From Deferrisomatales bacterium (GTDB lineage: Bacteria > Desulfobacterota > Deferrisomatia > Deferrisomatales > JARGFW01), in assembly GCA_029211085.1 (NCBI GenBank), contig JARGFW010000006.1, forward strand, positions 7,049 to 51,951: a DNA stretch of 44,903 nucleotides, in the 5' to 3' direction. Shown in pieces: positions 33,403-42,390 of this stretch. Numbering within the stretch: the first letter of the stretch is position 1; every line of letters starts with the position of its first letter. The notes beneath the pieces are model-generated. The model was given only the letters and a program-made list of their open reading frames with translations, made no database searches and had not been told where the DNA came from. The position numbers were made by a program, and so were the translations under genes.

Positions 33403-33494
33403 TTGCTGTCCTCGCAAGGGAGCCTACAAGTCTCTGAGCCGGCAGGCTCCAGCCCCGGCGACCGGCTTGAGTCCCCGGGTAGACCACCAGTGGC

Positions 33495-35174
33495 TTAACG
33501 CTTTTCCCAAGGCGTGAAACGCACCCGCCGGGTGTTGGCCTTCAAGCTCCACGCCTTGCGGTCCGGGAACCGGGCCAGAAGGCGGGCATTCGAAGCCGGG
33601 TCCATCTCCCGAGCCCAGAGAACGGTCTGGGCCTCGAAGTCCGCCCCGTTGTAAACCCACTCGTCGTTGCGGCCCCGGTGCTCCGGGGGCGGTCGGACGA
33701 CGATCAGGTGTTTGCCCCCGGCGGCCTCGAGCCGCTCGATGGTCTCGGCCCGATACTCGCTCCAGATCTTGGGATAGACCGGGGCCAGGGAATAGTACAG
33801 GTGCAGAGCCAATGCCCCGGCGAAGGTCGCCAAGGCCACTGCAGGCATTCCCGCCGCCATGGCTCGACCGACCGGGCGACCACGAAATCGCCACAGGCGC
33901 AAACGCCGCAGCCCCGTCACGGCAAGGGCGACGACCAGGGGAGCCACCGGGGCGTAGTAGTGGGGAAACCCGGCCAGCGTGGCAAGATTGGCGACGATGA
34001 GGGCGCCGCAGGTCAACAGTCCGAACCGGGCCCAGCGGTCCCGCCAGGCCCAGGGCAGAGCCAGCAGGGCCATGGTGAACAGGGGGCCCAGGTAGAAACT
34101 CCAGAGCCGCTCAAACCTCCGCTCGTACTCCCGGGTCAGCCACCACCGCCAACGGCGGGCCCCGCCCTCATCGACCGCTTCGGAAGGTTCCGCCTCTGTT
34201 TCAGGGTCCGGGCTCTCCGGAAAGATTCGCGGCAGGACGAAGTGGGAACCCATGCCCGAGGCGGACTCGTGGGCCGCGTGGGGCATCAGCAGAGGGTCGC
34301 CGGTCACCCGGTAGTTGTAGTAACCCAGGCCGGCCCCGGCCACGGCCAGCACGGCGGCGATCGGGAAGACCACGCGCCAGCGCCGGGCCGCATCTCCTTC
34401 CCGCCCTCCTCGGGCGAGCCACCACGCGAACACGGCCGCGACGGGGAGGCTCGCCACCAGGCCCTCGTAGGGCCGGCTGGCGGCCAGCACTCCAAGGCCC
34501 ACCGCCAGCACCGCGGCGTGTCGGGGTTTCGCCTCCCGCACCAGGCGGCGCAGTGCCCCGAAGACCAGGCCCCCCCCCAGCATGGGCACGGCCCCGCCCC
34601 AGTAGCTCAGGCTCCAGTACAGGAACCGGCCCCGGTACCAGTCGTCGAACACACCGAAATGGGTCAGGGCAACTACGCCCCCGAGCAGCGCCCAACGGGG
34701 CGGAACCCACGCCTGGAGCATCCAGGTGAGCGCAGCACAGGCCAGGGCCCAGGAGATCCACACCCCCACCAGGGGGGATCCGGTCAGCACCTGTCCGAAG
34801 GCGAGGAAGAGCCCCTGTGCAGGGGGGTACTTCGACTGGTAGGTGGGCTCGACCAGGATGTGCCGGCTCTCGAAGTGCTCCGCCAGGGGCGGCGTGGGGT
34901 TGGTCAACCGCCCGTGAGCGAAGGTGTCGGCCGCCAACAGATAGCTGAACTCGTCCTGGACCCGGGGCACGGGCCAGCGCACGGAGGACAAACCGGCGCT
35001 GATCCCCAGGGCCAGTAGGCCCACCGCGGCTGCGGCCAGGGCTTTTCTTCTGGCCAGGCGCCCGACCCAGCGGGAGACCCGCCGCCGGATGGGCGCTGCG
35101 AAGCCCGGCCGGAAAAGGGCCAGGGTCACCAGGGCGGCAAGGGCCCCGCCCTCGAAGTAGAGGAGTCCGTGCAT
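33495..35174 (-). CDS. GT39-like polytopic membrane glycosyltransferase
   Basis: A 559-residue protein with about 11 membrane helices, and a first periplasmic loop bearing VQDEFSYLLAADTFAHGRLT (acidic DE motif, about residue 75), then QSKYPPAQGLFLAFGQVL and ASRPYEGL. These are typical of GT-C fold enzymes related to protein mannosyltransferases and ArnT. The C-terminal 110 residues form a periplasmic domain (GGKHLIVVRPPPEH, DEWVYNGADFE). It is a tandem paralog of the interrupted gene immediately upstream (3 bp away). Likely transfers a sugar from a polyprenyl phosphate donor. Confidence 0.88.
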   Translation of the reverse strand: MHGLLYFEGGALAALVTLALFRPGFAAPIRRRVSRWVGRLARRKALAAAAVGLLALGISAGLSSVRWPVPRVQDEFSYLLAADTFAHGRLTNPTPPLAEHFESRHILVEPTYQSKYPPAQGLFLAFGQVLTGSPLVGVWISWALACAALTWMLQAWVPPRWALLGGVVALTHFGVFDDWYRGRFLYWSLSYWGGAVPMLGGGLVFGALRRLVREAKPRHAAVLAVGLGVLAASRPYEGLVASLPVAAVFAWWLARGGREGDAARRWRVVFPIAAVLAVAGAGLGYYNYRVTGDPLLMPHAAHESASGMGSHFVLPRIFPESPDPETEAEPSEAVDEGGARRWRWWLTREYERRFERLWSFYLGPLFTMALLALPWAWRDRWARFGLLTCGALIVANLATLAGFPHYYAPVAPLVVALAVTGLRRLRLWRFRGRPVGRAMAAGMPAVALATFAGALALHLYYSLAPVYPKIWSEYRAETIERLEAAGGKHLIVVRPPPEHRGRNDEWVYNGADFEAQTVLWAREMDPASNARLLARFPDRKAWSLKANTRRVRFTPWEKR

Positions 35175-35177
35175 GCG

Positions 35178-36944
35178 TCATTCCCGGGCAGGGGTTCTTG
35201 CCGTCTTCCGGGACGATTCACGGCCGCCGCCGGATCCCGATCCGCTCTCGCGGTTGCCGCGCTCACCGCCGACCCGAGCCAGCTGCGGCGGCCGCAGGTC
35301 GGCCTCAAGCAGCCAGAGCTCCCGGTCGTCGAAATAATCCAGCAGCGGGCCGTTCTTCCCCCTCCCCAGGTCCCGGGCCCACACCACCGGCGCAGCGTCG
35401 ATGTCGGCCCCGTTGTGCACCCATTCCTGGGGTGAAGGATGGTTCGAGCGGTATTTGACCACAATCAGGTGTTTGCCACCCGCCTGTTCCAGTTGCTGCT
35501 GGATCCCGGCCCGGCGCAGGTGCCAGGGCATCTCTTCCCCTTCGGCCCGCCCGGCGTAGGCGACGTGTTTCCCGAGTGCAACCCCGAAGGTCAGCAAACA
35601 GACCGCCAAAACGGCCAGGGACAACACCCGGCCCATCGGCAGACTGCGAAGGCGCCAGGCACCCAGCCCCCGGAGCCCTTCCAGCACAAGATAGAGGAGC
35701 AGGGGAGCCACCGGGGCGAAATAGTGGGGGAACCCGGAGACCGTCACCAGGTTTCACGCCGCCACCAACGCCACCGTCCCTCCCGCGAACCGCATCCACG
35801 GTCGACCCAGGCGGGGCGCGGCGAACAGAAGGGGAAGGGTGAGGGCCCACCCCAGGTAGAACCGCCACGCCCGGCGGAACCGATACACCCGCTCCATGAC
35901 CTCCCCCTTCCAGCGGGCCCGGTGCCGGATGCGGGTGACCGAACGTCCCTCGGCGGCGCCCTCCAAACGAGGCCGTTCCTCCTGGAAAGGCTGCCACTCG
36001 AAGTGTCGCATGGCGGAGGCGTCTTCGTGAACCCAATAGGGCAGTTGTACCGGGCTGCCCGTCACCCGGGCGTTGTAGGCCCCGGTCGCGGCCGCGGCCA
36101 GGGTGAGCCCGCCCAGCAAAGCCCCAAAAACTGGGGCCACAGGGGAAACCCCCGATCGGCGAACACGCTTCACCGCCCAGACGATCAACACCCCCGCCAC
36201 AGGGAGCGCGGCCAGCAGCCCCTCATAGGGTCGGCTGTTGGCCAGCACCCCCAACCCGGCCGCCAGGATCCAGGCGTCCCGCGCCCGGGGTTGGTCGTAG
36301 ATGCGGCGAAGGGCGCCGAACACCAGGGCGCCGGCCCCCGCGGCCACCGCCCCACCCCACAGGCTCTGGCTCCAGTAGAAGAACAGCGGGAACTCCCAGT
36401 TCCCGAACACCCCCCACCGCACCACAGGTAGCAAGCCCCCGAGCAGGGCCCACCCCGGCGGCACCCAGGCCCGCAGCATCCACCAGATCGCCGCGCACAT
36501 GCCGGCGAACGACAGCCACGCACCGAGGATGGGTTGGCCCGTCAGCACCTGGCCCACGGCCAGGGCCAGACCCTGGGCCGGAGGGTACTTGGACTGGTAG
36601 GTGGGGTGTTGCAGCACGTGTTGGATCTCGAAATGCCGCCACAGGGGATGGGTCGGGTTGGTCGCCCGGCCGCGGGCGAAGGTGTCGGCAGCCAGCAGGT
36701 AGCTGAACTCGTCGTGCACCTTGGGGACCGGCCAACGCACCGCCGAGAGCCCCGCGCTCACCCCCAGGGCGACCACCACCACGCACCCGAACGCCAGGAA
36801 CCGGCTTTCTGCCAATCGGGAGAGAAACTGGGTCCGCCGCCGGACACTGCACCCCACAAGACCAGGCCACAGACGAAGCCACAGCACCGCCCCGGCGCCG
36901 AGGACCAGCAGAACCTTGCCTTCGGGTGCGACCAGTCGTTCCAT
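35178..36944 (-). pseudogene. GT39-like membrane glycosyltransferase interrupted by an in-frame TGA
   Basis: The frame runs from ATG 36944 (GGAG nine bases upstream) through VHDEFSYLLAADTFARGRAT and QSKYPPAQGLALAVGQVL to a TGA at 35756-35754 (codon 397), then continues in the same frame as NLVTVSGFPHYFAPVAPLLL to the stop at 35178. The downstream paralog reads NLATLAGFPHYYAPVAPLVV at the matching place with Ala where the TGA lies, so one point change splits an otherwise complete 588-codon gene. It may be a pseudogene, a sequencing error, or, less likely, recoding: a 7-bp hairpin with a GGUCU-containing loop follows the TGA directly. Confidence 0.8.
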
Positions 36945-37026
36945 TGCGTGCTGCTCCGGGGATAGAGACCGGGCTTGAGTCCTCGGGATTGAACTGGACA
37001 CCGCGCCCGGCAGCTGGGTCCTACGC

Positions 37027-37061
37027 AAAGAAAAGCCCGGGCCCATGTAGGGGCCCGGGCT
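37027..37061 (-). terminator. Intrinsic terminator after the 37.1-39.1 kb lipoprotein gene
   Basis: Positions 37034-37044 and 37051-37061 form a perfect 11-bp GC stem (AGCCCGGGCCC with GGGCCCGGGCT). In the minus-strand transcript it is followed by TTTTCTTTG. It lies 38 bp past the lipoprotein stop and 83 bp before the next gene, so it separates the lipoprotein from the glycan operon. Confidence 0.88.
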
Positions 37062-37098
37062 CATTCATGCAGCTCTCATCCCCGCAGGGATGGGAACC

Positions 37099-39114
37099 TT
37101 AGAACAAGGTGTTGAACGTTGCCGGGTCGGCAACGGTGTTCGGCAACCGTGCCTCGTTCACATCGTCGGTCGTGGCCGGCGGAATGGCCGGCGGGGCCGG
37201 CAGGTTGGCGATGGCGTTGCCCGTGGTGTCGGCCACCCCGGTCAGGTCGATGACGAAGGTGTCGCCGGCGTGGGTGGTGTCCGCGGCCACGGTGAACTCG
37301 AACCAGCCGTAGGTGGCGTCGTTGGACCACACCCAGGTCGCCGCCGGCACCGTGGTGTTGGTGTCCGCGCCGTCGGTGAAGGTGATGGTGGGCGCCGTGG
37401 CCCGGTCCATGTACTCGCCGAAGCCGTAGACGTAGAGCTCGACCATCTGCGCAGCCGGATCGCCGGTGTTGTTGGCGCTGGTGCTCTGGCCGCCATAGTA
37501 GACGCCGCTGGCAGTGTTGTTGATCTCGGTGTCAGCCACCGTGAGGGTGTCAGCGCCGTCGAAGGGGCCTTCCATGCCGTCCTCGTTGACACCGGTGACG
37601 ACGAACGTGATCTGGGTGCCGCCGTCGAGGAAGGTCTTCTCCTCATCACCGTGGAAGGTGTCGAACTTCCGGTAATCGACACAGGCCTCGGCGTACTGGA
37701 CGAGCACTGTCGGGTCGGCGTGGCCGCCGCTGAAGGTGTCACATTCGACCAGGTTCCACTCGGGGGCCGTGGTGCCGTTGGTGGCGTAGATGCAGTACTC
37801 GGCGGCGTTCGGGTCGCTCGCCCACTGGATATCGAAGCAGTCGTCGCCGGCGTCGAAGGTATCGTCCGGGTCCTGCAGGGCAAGCCCGGTGACCGCGGCC
37901 ACCTCACCGGCTCCGTAGATGTTGAAGTACAGGTTGCTGGAGGTGGTGTTGCCGTTCGCCGCGCCGACGTTGTAGTTCAGGCGGTAGTAGGTGCTCGCGG
38001 CCAGCGGCCCGTCCACGGGCGTGACGATGAGTTTGCAGCCGGCCTCGACGGTGGCGGTCACCGCGACGAAGCGGCCGTAGGTCTGGTCGTACAGGGTCAC
38101 TTCGATGGGCGAGATGACCTGGTCGAACCAGACGAAGATCGGGGCGTCGGCTTCGTGCGTCCGGTCGTCGACGTTCGAGTGCACCATGGAGATGCCGTTG
38201 GCCCAGTTGAGCTCGAACTTCAACATGTCCGGCTGATCCCAGAAGGGGTCGTAGTCCCAACCGTAGCCGGCGCTGTAGTCGGCGAAACCGTCGCCGTCCG
38301 CGTCGTAGGGCATCACCCAGAAGTCGAAGTCGATCGGGTTGAGCAGACCGGAGCGGGGCAGCCCGGTGAAGGAGAAGTTGCCGTCCGCGTCGACCACGGT
38401 GGACTGGAACAGGGGGTAGCCGCTGGCGCGGGCGTCCACGATCACGGTAGCGCCCACGGCGGGCCCGAACTCCTCGGCGAACACCTGACCCTCGATGGTC
38501 TGGTCGGCAGGCACCATCACCAGGTCACGGGACATGGAGCAACCTTCCGAGCCGCCCCAGACAAAGTCAAAATACGTCCACGGACCATAGTCGTAGTACT
38601 CGGCGTAATCACTTTGGAAGGACATCCACGGCACGTCGTCGTAGACCTCGATCTCGTTCTGGCACAGGAGCTGGCTCAGGTTGAACTGCAAGTTCGCCTG
38701 ATAGGTAGCCTGATCCCCATTGCCGATGCCCTTGTCGGCAATGGTGCGGAACATCAGTTCGACGGGAAAGAACGGGACCGCCGCCGCGGTTTCGTCCGCC
38801 TCGGTCTTGGGGTCGTCCTTCACGGCCGGCTTCGTGTAGCTCATTGTCAGCTTCACGTCGGAGTCGAAGGGCACGTTTTTGATGGAGAACAGCCCGTTGG
38901 CGTCGGTGGTGGCCTCCTTGACGCTGCCGCCGATATACAGACCGACTTTGACTCCCGCGAGCTTGACCGCGCCGGGGTCGGTAACCGTGCCGAACGCGGT
39001 GAAGGTGGGCTTGGCACTGGCCGCAGCTCCCAGGTCTGTCGAGTTATCGCTGCACCCGATAAACGCCACGGGTGCTGCAATGAGCAGAGCAAGAAGAGTA
39101 CTGAGTTTCTTCAT
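37099..39114 (-). CDS. Large secreted lipoprotein with carboxypeptidase-regulatory-like repeats
   Basis: A 671-residue protein starting at ATG 39114 after a full AAGGAGG site. The signal peptide (MKKLSTLLALLIAAPVAFIGC) has a lipobox ending in Cys21. Two carboxypeptidase-regulatory-like folds are visible: GLYIGGSVKEATTDANGLFS near residue 60 and VIVDARASGYPLFQSTVVDA near 225, each with a D-A-[DN]-G-x-F/L turn. A central segment is rich in Tyr, Trp and Asp, and a fibronectin-like tail (ITFVVTGVNEDGMEGP) follows. Overall composition is acidic. No catalytic motif is recognised; a structural or binding surface protein is likely. It is monocistronic, with a strong downstream terminator. Confidence 0.88.
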   Translation of the reverse strand: MKKLSTLLALLIAAPVAFIGCSDNSTDLGAAASAKPTFTAFGTVTDPGAVKLAGVKVGLYIGGSVKEATTDANGLFSIKNVPFDSDVKLTMSYTKPAVKDDPKTEADETAAAVPFFPVELMFRTIADKGIGNGDQATYQANLQFNLSQLLCQNEIEVYDDVPWMSFQSDYAEYYDYGPWTYFDFVWGGSEGCSMSRDLVMVPADQTIEGQVFAEEFGPAVGATVIVDARASGYPLFQSTVVDADGNFSFTGLPRSGLLNPIDFDFWVMPYDADGDGFADYSAGYGWDYDPFWDQPDMLKFELNWANGISMVHSNVDDRTHEADAPIFVWFDQVISPIEVTLYDQTYGRFVAVTATVEAGCKLIVTPVDGPLAASTYYRLNYNVGAANGNTTSSNLYFNIYGAGEVAAVTGLALQDPDDTFDAGDDCFDIQWASDPNAAEYCIYATNGTTAPEWNLVECDTFSGGHADPTVLVQYAEACVDYRKFDTFHGDEEKTFLDGGTQITFVVTGVNEDGMEGPFDGADTLTVADTEINNTASGVYYGGQSTSANNTGDPAAQMVELYVYGFGEYMDRATAPTITFTDGADTNTTVPAATWVWSNDATYGWFEFTVAADTTHAGDTFVIDLTGVADTTGNAIANLPAPPAIPPATTDDVNEARLPNTVADPATFNTLF

Positions 39115-39873
39115 TTCGTCATCCTCCTTCTGTTTGAGCTGGAGTAAAAAACCGCGTCAACAGCGTGTGTGTCCGAATCCTCTCGCGTGTCTAGCAACCT
39201 CCTTTCTGAAAAACCCTCCAGAGAAACCGCAACAACAGGAAAACATGCTTCTATCGGATCCTCCCGAAACGAAAGGTCCCCGCCCGAAACGGCAGGTGCC
39301 CTTTCGTGCCGACGGCGAACCGGATCCCGGCGTGGCGCACGCCGGGGAGGTACGGGTCGGCCAAGCGGACTCCCCTACGCGAGGGAGCACAAAACCGGGG
39401 TGAACGAACGAGAGACATCCCCCTCCGCCGCGGAACGCGGACGGCTACACGGATGGTGCGAGAATACGTAGGTGGGAGGTGCAGGCTCGTCATGAACGCC
39501 CCTTATCGCCCAATTCGCCCAGCACCTTTAGGAAGAACTTGTACATATCCCCTCCCCGACAACCAAACCGGCAAAAACGATACTGCGAAAAAGACCATAT
39601 CTCCAGACCTGCTGTCAAGCACCAATCGATGGCTGTTGTTGGCACAATCCGCCACATTGCCCGCCGGTGTCAACGGGTCGGGTCGGGGCTTCATTCCATC
39701 CGACGGCTAGAACCCGATTGAATGCCAACACACTTTCTACATCTAATGTCACCCCGGCACAACGGTGCGCGAAGAGTTCGGCAGCCTTTCTCACGGTCCA
39801 GGGAACGGAAACGGCTCAAAAACATTTCCCGGCGGCCCGTAGGTTCCGACCAAACGTCACCCACACGGGAGAT
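39115..39873. other. Long structured intergenic region upstream of the lipoprotein gene
   Basis: These 759 bp hold no convincing large gene. On the lipoprotein strand there are hairpins: a perfect 9-bp stem with a 3-nt loop at 39326-39346 (CCCGGCGTG and CACGCCGGG) and an 8-bp stem pairing ACGAAAGG near 39269 with CCTTTCGT near 39306. A short ORF (39490-39546) has a ribosome site. This could be a long regulatory 5' leader of the lipoprotein gene; no known riboswitch core was recognised. From about 39600 to 39873 I see nothing definite beyond TTGACA-like boxes lacking a good -10. Confidence 0.4.
39490..39546 (-). CDS. Possible 18-residue ORF in the lipoprotein leader region
   Basis: ATG 39546 is preceded by GGAGGGGAT and encodes MYKFFLKVLGELGDKGRS, ending in a TGA that overlaps a further ATG (ATGA). 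The peptide would be a short amphipathic, basic helix. The 80-codon frame starting at the overlapping ATG (39493-39251) looks like random high-GC sequence. No homology is recognised; a small regulatory or membrane-active peptide or chance are all possible. Confidence 0.25.
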   Translation of the reverse strand: MYKFFLKVLGELGDKGRS

Positions 39874-40566
39874 TCAGTCAAACCGCCACGTCCAGCTCCC
39901 CAGTTGGGGGCTCGCGGCCACCAGTTCGTCCCCCGGAGCCAGCGGCCCCACCCCGGACGGGGTGCCGGTGAAGATCAGGTCGCCGGGCAGCAGTTCCCAG
40001 GTACGGCTGAGGATCTCGATCACCCGTTCCACCGGGAACAGCATCTGGGCGCTGCTGCCCTGCTGACGCAGGGTGCCGTTGACCCTACAGGAGAGCTCCA
40101 CCGCCCCCAGGTCGAGCCCGCGGGCGTCCGCCGCTCCTGCGCCTCCTGCGCCCGCGGCACTAGCCCCTCCCTGGGCGTCGCACCACTGGCCCAGGGGGGC
40201 GCTGGCGTCGAACGCCTTGGCCAGCTCCCAGGGGCGGCCGCGCGCCTTGAGGCCGTCCTGCACGTCGCGCAAGGTGAGATCCAGCCCCAGGGTGGCGGCG
40301 CACACCAGGTCCCGGGCGCGGCCCCGGGGCACCGCGCGGCCCCCGGCCCCCAGGGCCACCACCAGCTCCAACTCGTGGTGCACCGCGCCCACCCCGCGGG
40401 GCAGCCGCACCGCGCCGCCCCAGGGCACCAGGCTGGTGGAGGGCTTGAGGAACACCACGCACTCCCCGTCGTCCAACACCCCCATCTCGGCGATGTGCGC
40501 CGCGTAGTTGCGGCCGATACAGAACACCCGGCGGGGCTCGCAGGGGAGATCGACGAAGGGGGGCAT
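39874..40566 (-). CDS. Fumarylacetoacetate hydrolase (FAH) family protein
   Basis: A 230-residue protein starting at ATG 40566 with AGGAG upstream. FCIGRNYAAHIAEM at the start, VVFLKPSTSLV, HHELELVVALG (metal-binding Glu pair) and DLIFTGTPSGVGPL near the end match the FAH catalytic domain of acylpyruvases and oxaloacetate decarboxylases. A low-complexity Ala/Gly loop (about residues 130-145) follows QWCDAQGGAS. These enzymes hydrolyse or decarboxylate beta-diketo acids. It is 24 bp downstream of the fructose-bisphosphatase gene, so it is probably cotranscribed, perhaps as a metabolite-repair enzyme (inference). Confidence 0.9.
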   Translation of the reverse strand: MPPFVDLPCEPRRVFCIGRNYAAHIAEMGVLDDGECVVFLKPSTSLVPWGGAVRLPRGVGAVHHELELVVALGAGGRAVPRGRARDLVCAATLGLDLTLRDVQDGLKARGRPWELAKAFDASAPLGQWCDAQGGASAAGAGGAGAADARGLDLGAVELSCRVNGTLRQQGSSAQMLFPVERVIEILSRTWELLPGDLIFTGTPSGVGPLAPGDELVAASPQLGSWTWRFD

Positions 40567-40590
40567 GGGGCTCCTGTCAGCAGTCAGCAC

Positions 40591-41616
40591 TCAGCCGTCG
40601 TAGCGGGCCACGAACTCCTCGAGCTCGCGCACGTTTTCCGGGGACCCGGCAAAAAACGGCGCCCGCTGGTGCAGTTCGGTGGGGGCGATCGCCATGATCC
40701 TGCCGCGACCGGTGCTGGCGGCGCCCCCGGCGTGTTCGACCAGGTACGCCATGGGATTGCACTCGTAGAGCAGGCGCAGCTTGCCGTTGGGCTTGTCGGG
40801 GTCTTTGCTGTCCGCCGGGTACATGAACAGGCCGCCCTTGAGCAGGGTGCGGTGGACGTCGGCCACCATGGAGCCGATGTAGCGGGCGCTGTACGGGCGC
40901 CCGGTGGCCGGGTCGGCCTGTTTCACGTGGTTGACGTACTTGCGCACTCCCTCGGACCAGTACGGGTAGTTGCCTTCGTTTACCGAGTAGGTCTTGCCCC
41001 GGGGGGGGATGCGGATGTCCGGGTGGGACTCCAGGAACTCCCCCACCGACGGGTCGAGGGTGAAGCCGTGCACCCCGTTGCCGGTGCTCATCACCAGCAT
41101 GGTGCTGCTGCCGTAGATCACGTAGCCCGCCGCCACCAGGGAGTCGCCCGACTGCAGGAGGTCGGCGGTGGTGCCGTCCCAGCTGTTGACGGTGATCTTC
41201 TTGTGGATCGCGAAGATGGTGCCGATGGAGACGTTGACGTCGATGTTCGAGGAGCCGTCCAGGGGGTCGAAGGCGATGCAGTAGTGGCCCTTGGCGAACT
41301 GCTCGGGGATCAGGATCGGGCCCTCGACCTCCTCGGACGCCATGATGCAGAAGTGACCGCAGTGGTCGAACGCGGCCATGAACACGTCGTTGGCGAACAC
41401 GTCGAGTTTGCGCACCTGCTCGCCCTGGACGTTCTCCTCGCCGGTGAGGCCCAGGATCTCTGCCAGACCGGCCTTGTTCACCTCCCGGGAGACGACCTTG
41501 GCCGCCAGGGCGATCTGGTTGAGGATGCCCGTCAGTTCCCCGGTGGCCGCCGGGTGCAGGCGCTGTTCCTCGAACAGGTGGCGCGTGAGGGTGATGCCGA
41601 TCTTGCCGCTGGACAT
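40591..41616 (-). CDS. fbp: Class I fructose-1,6-bisphosphatase
   Basis: The 341-residue protein begins ITLTRHLFEEQ and contains KLDVFANDVFMAAF, the conserved catalytic segment AFDPLDGSSNIDVNVSIGTIF near residue 115, FTLDPSVGEF, RYIGSMVADVHRTLLKGG and a C-terminal LRLLYECNPMAYLVEHAGG. These are full-length class I FBPase hallmarks; it hydrolyses fructose 1,6-bisphosphate in gluconeogenesis or the Calvin cycle, in the cytoplasm. ATG 41616 follows GGAG at about 10 bases; 26 upstream in-frame residues are not conserved-looking and were left out. Confidence 0.96.
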   Translation of the reverse strand: MSSGKIGITLTRHLFEEQRLHPAATGELTGILNQIALAAKVVSREVNKAGLAEILGLTGEENVQGEQVRKLDVFANDVFMAAFDHCGHFCIMASEEVEGPILIPEQFAKGHYCIAFDPLDGSSNIDVNVSIGTIFAIHKKITVNSWDGTTADLLQSGDSLVAAGYVIYGSSTMLVMSTGNGVHGFTLDPSVGEFLESHPDIRIPPRGKTYSVNEGNYPYWSEGVRKYVNHVKQADPATGRPYSARYIGSMVADVHRTLLKGGLFMYPADSKDPDKPNGKLRLLYECNPMAYLVEHAGGAASTGRGRIMAIAPTELHQRAPFFAGSPENVRELEEFVARYDG

Positions 41617-41712
41617 GGGTATCTCGCTCCCCGATACGGAACCTTCGAAACGGTCAGTGGTGCAAGAGTAGCGCGTCGCGGACGCCGGCGACAACCACCG
41701 AGGGGCCGGCGC

Positions 41713-41943
41713 TCAGCCCTTTTTGCGGCCCAGGGCCCACCAGGCGGCGCAGCCGACCACCACCGCCAACGCCGCGAAGATGGCGACCCCGACCCACAGG
41801 TGTTCCGGCCCCCCCGCGACCCGTTGCCTGGCGTGGTCGCTGACCCCCTTGAGCCGGTCCAGGGAACCGGCCCAGGCCGGGACCCCGGCGAGCACGGGGG
41901 GGATCGTGGAGTATCGAAAGACCCGGCGGGTTCGGCTGCTCAT
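41713..41943 (-). CDS. Small single-pass membrane protein
   Basis: A 76-residue frame with a GAGGGA site about nine bases ahead of ATG 41943. It has a basic N-terminus, one C-terminal membrane helix (LWVGVAIFAALAVVVGCAAWWAL) and a GRKKG tail, so the N-terminal part would be periplasmic or cytoplasmic depending on insertion. The helix is followed by positive charges, as expected for a real tail-anchored protein. No family is recognised. It is 96 bp upstream of the fructose-bisphosphatase gene in the same direction. Confidence 0.5.
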   Translation of the reverse strand: MSSRTRRVFRYSTIPPVLAGVPAWAGSLDRLKGVSDHARQRVAGGPEHLWVGVAIFAALAVVVGCAAWWALGRKKG

Positions 41944-42060
41944 GGGGCGGTTCCCTCGAGTAAGGGGTCCAGATTCCGGGTCGGTGGCGACCCGGGTTGC
42001 GGCCGGCCCGTCATCCCCATTCCTGGCAGGACGACCGTAGACATCGAGACCCCGCTTTCA

Positions 42061-42157
42061 GACAGGATCTCGCGGATCTCGCGGATCAAGAAAACCAAAC
42101 CACTCCTGATGGCTTAGCTCTTGCCCCTACAATCCGCGAAATCCGTGCAATCCTGTC
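42061..42157. repeat. Palindromic GACAGGAT-type interspersed repeat
   Basis: Left arm 42061-42086 (GACAGGATCTCGCGGATCTC plus GCGGAT) and right arm 42132-42157, whose reverse complement begins GACAGGATTGCACGGATTTC, match at about 21 of 26 positions. Each arm is built from a repeated CGGAT or CAGGAT word. Elements of this GACAGGAT/CGGAT type are, from memory, scattered in many proteobacterial and other genomes as REP-like repeats. The 45-bp spacer shows nothing recognisable. Confidence 0.75.
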
Positions 42158-42183
42158 CAAGACTGCCGTTGACTTTACCTTTC

Positions 42184-42390
42184 CTAAAACGCGAACGGCT
42201 TCTCACCGCGGGGTCCCGGGCGGGACCGCAGCTGTTCCTGGGTTGCCTCGCCGAAGGTGGCCAGGAACGCCAGGTAGTCGGTCACCCGCGGGCCGTCCCG
42301 GCCGGCACGGCGCAAGGCGTCAAGATCGGCCCGGGTGGTGGGCAGGTCGGCTTCAAGGTCGATCGGGAAGGAGTCCGCGGAGGATTTCAT
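42184..42390 (-). CDS. Small hypothetical protein, probable partner of a nucleotidyltransferase module
   Basis: A 68-residue frame beginning MKSSADSFPIDLEADLPTT and ending RPGPRGEKPFAF. It has ordinary protein composition, a helical middle (ADLDALRRAGRDG, VTDYLAFLATFG) and overlaps by 38 bp the end of the nucleotidyltransferase remnant upstream, as operon partners do. GAGGAG lies a few bases before the start. Similar small proteins ending in a PRG-x-PF motif occur, from memory, next to AbiEii/MNT-like nucleotidyltransferases. With its partner broken it may no longer be functional. Confidence 0.5.
   Translation of the reverse strand: MKSSADSFPIDLEADLPTTRADLDALRRAGRDGPRVTDYLAFLATFGEATQEQLRSRPGPRGEKPFAF

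Noticed and set aside
39638..39665. Sigma54 promoter (TGGCAC ... TTGC)
   Set aside because: Spacing between GG and GC is 16 rather than 10 bases.
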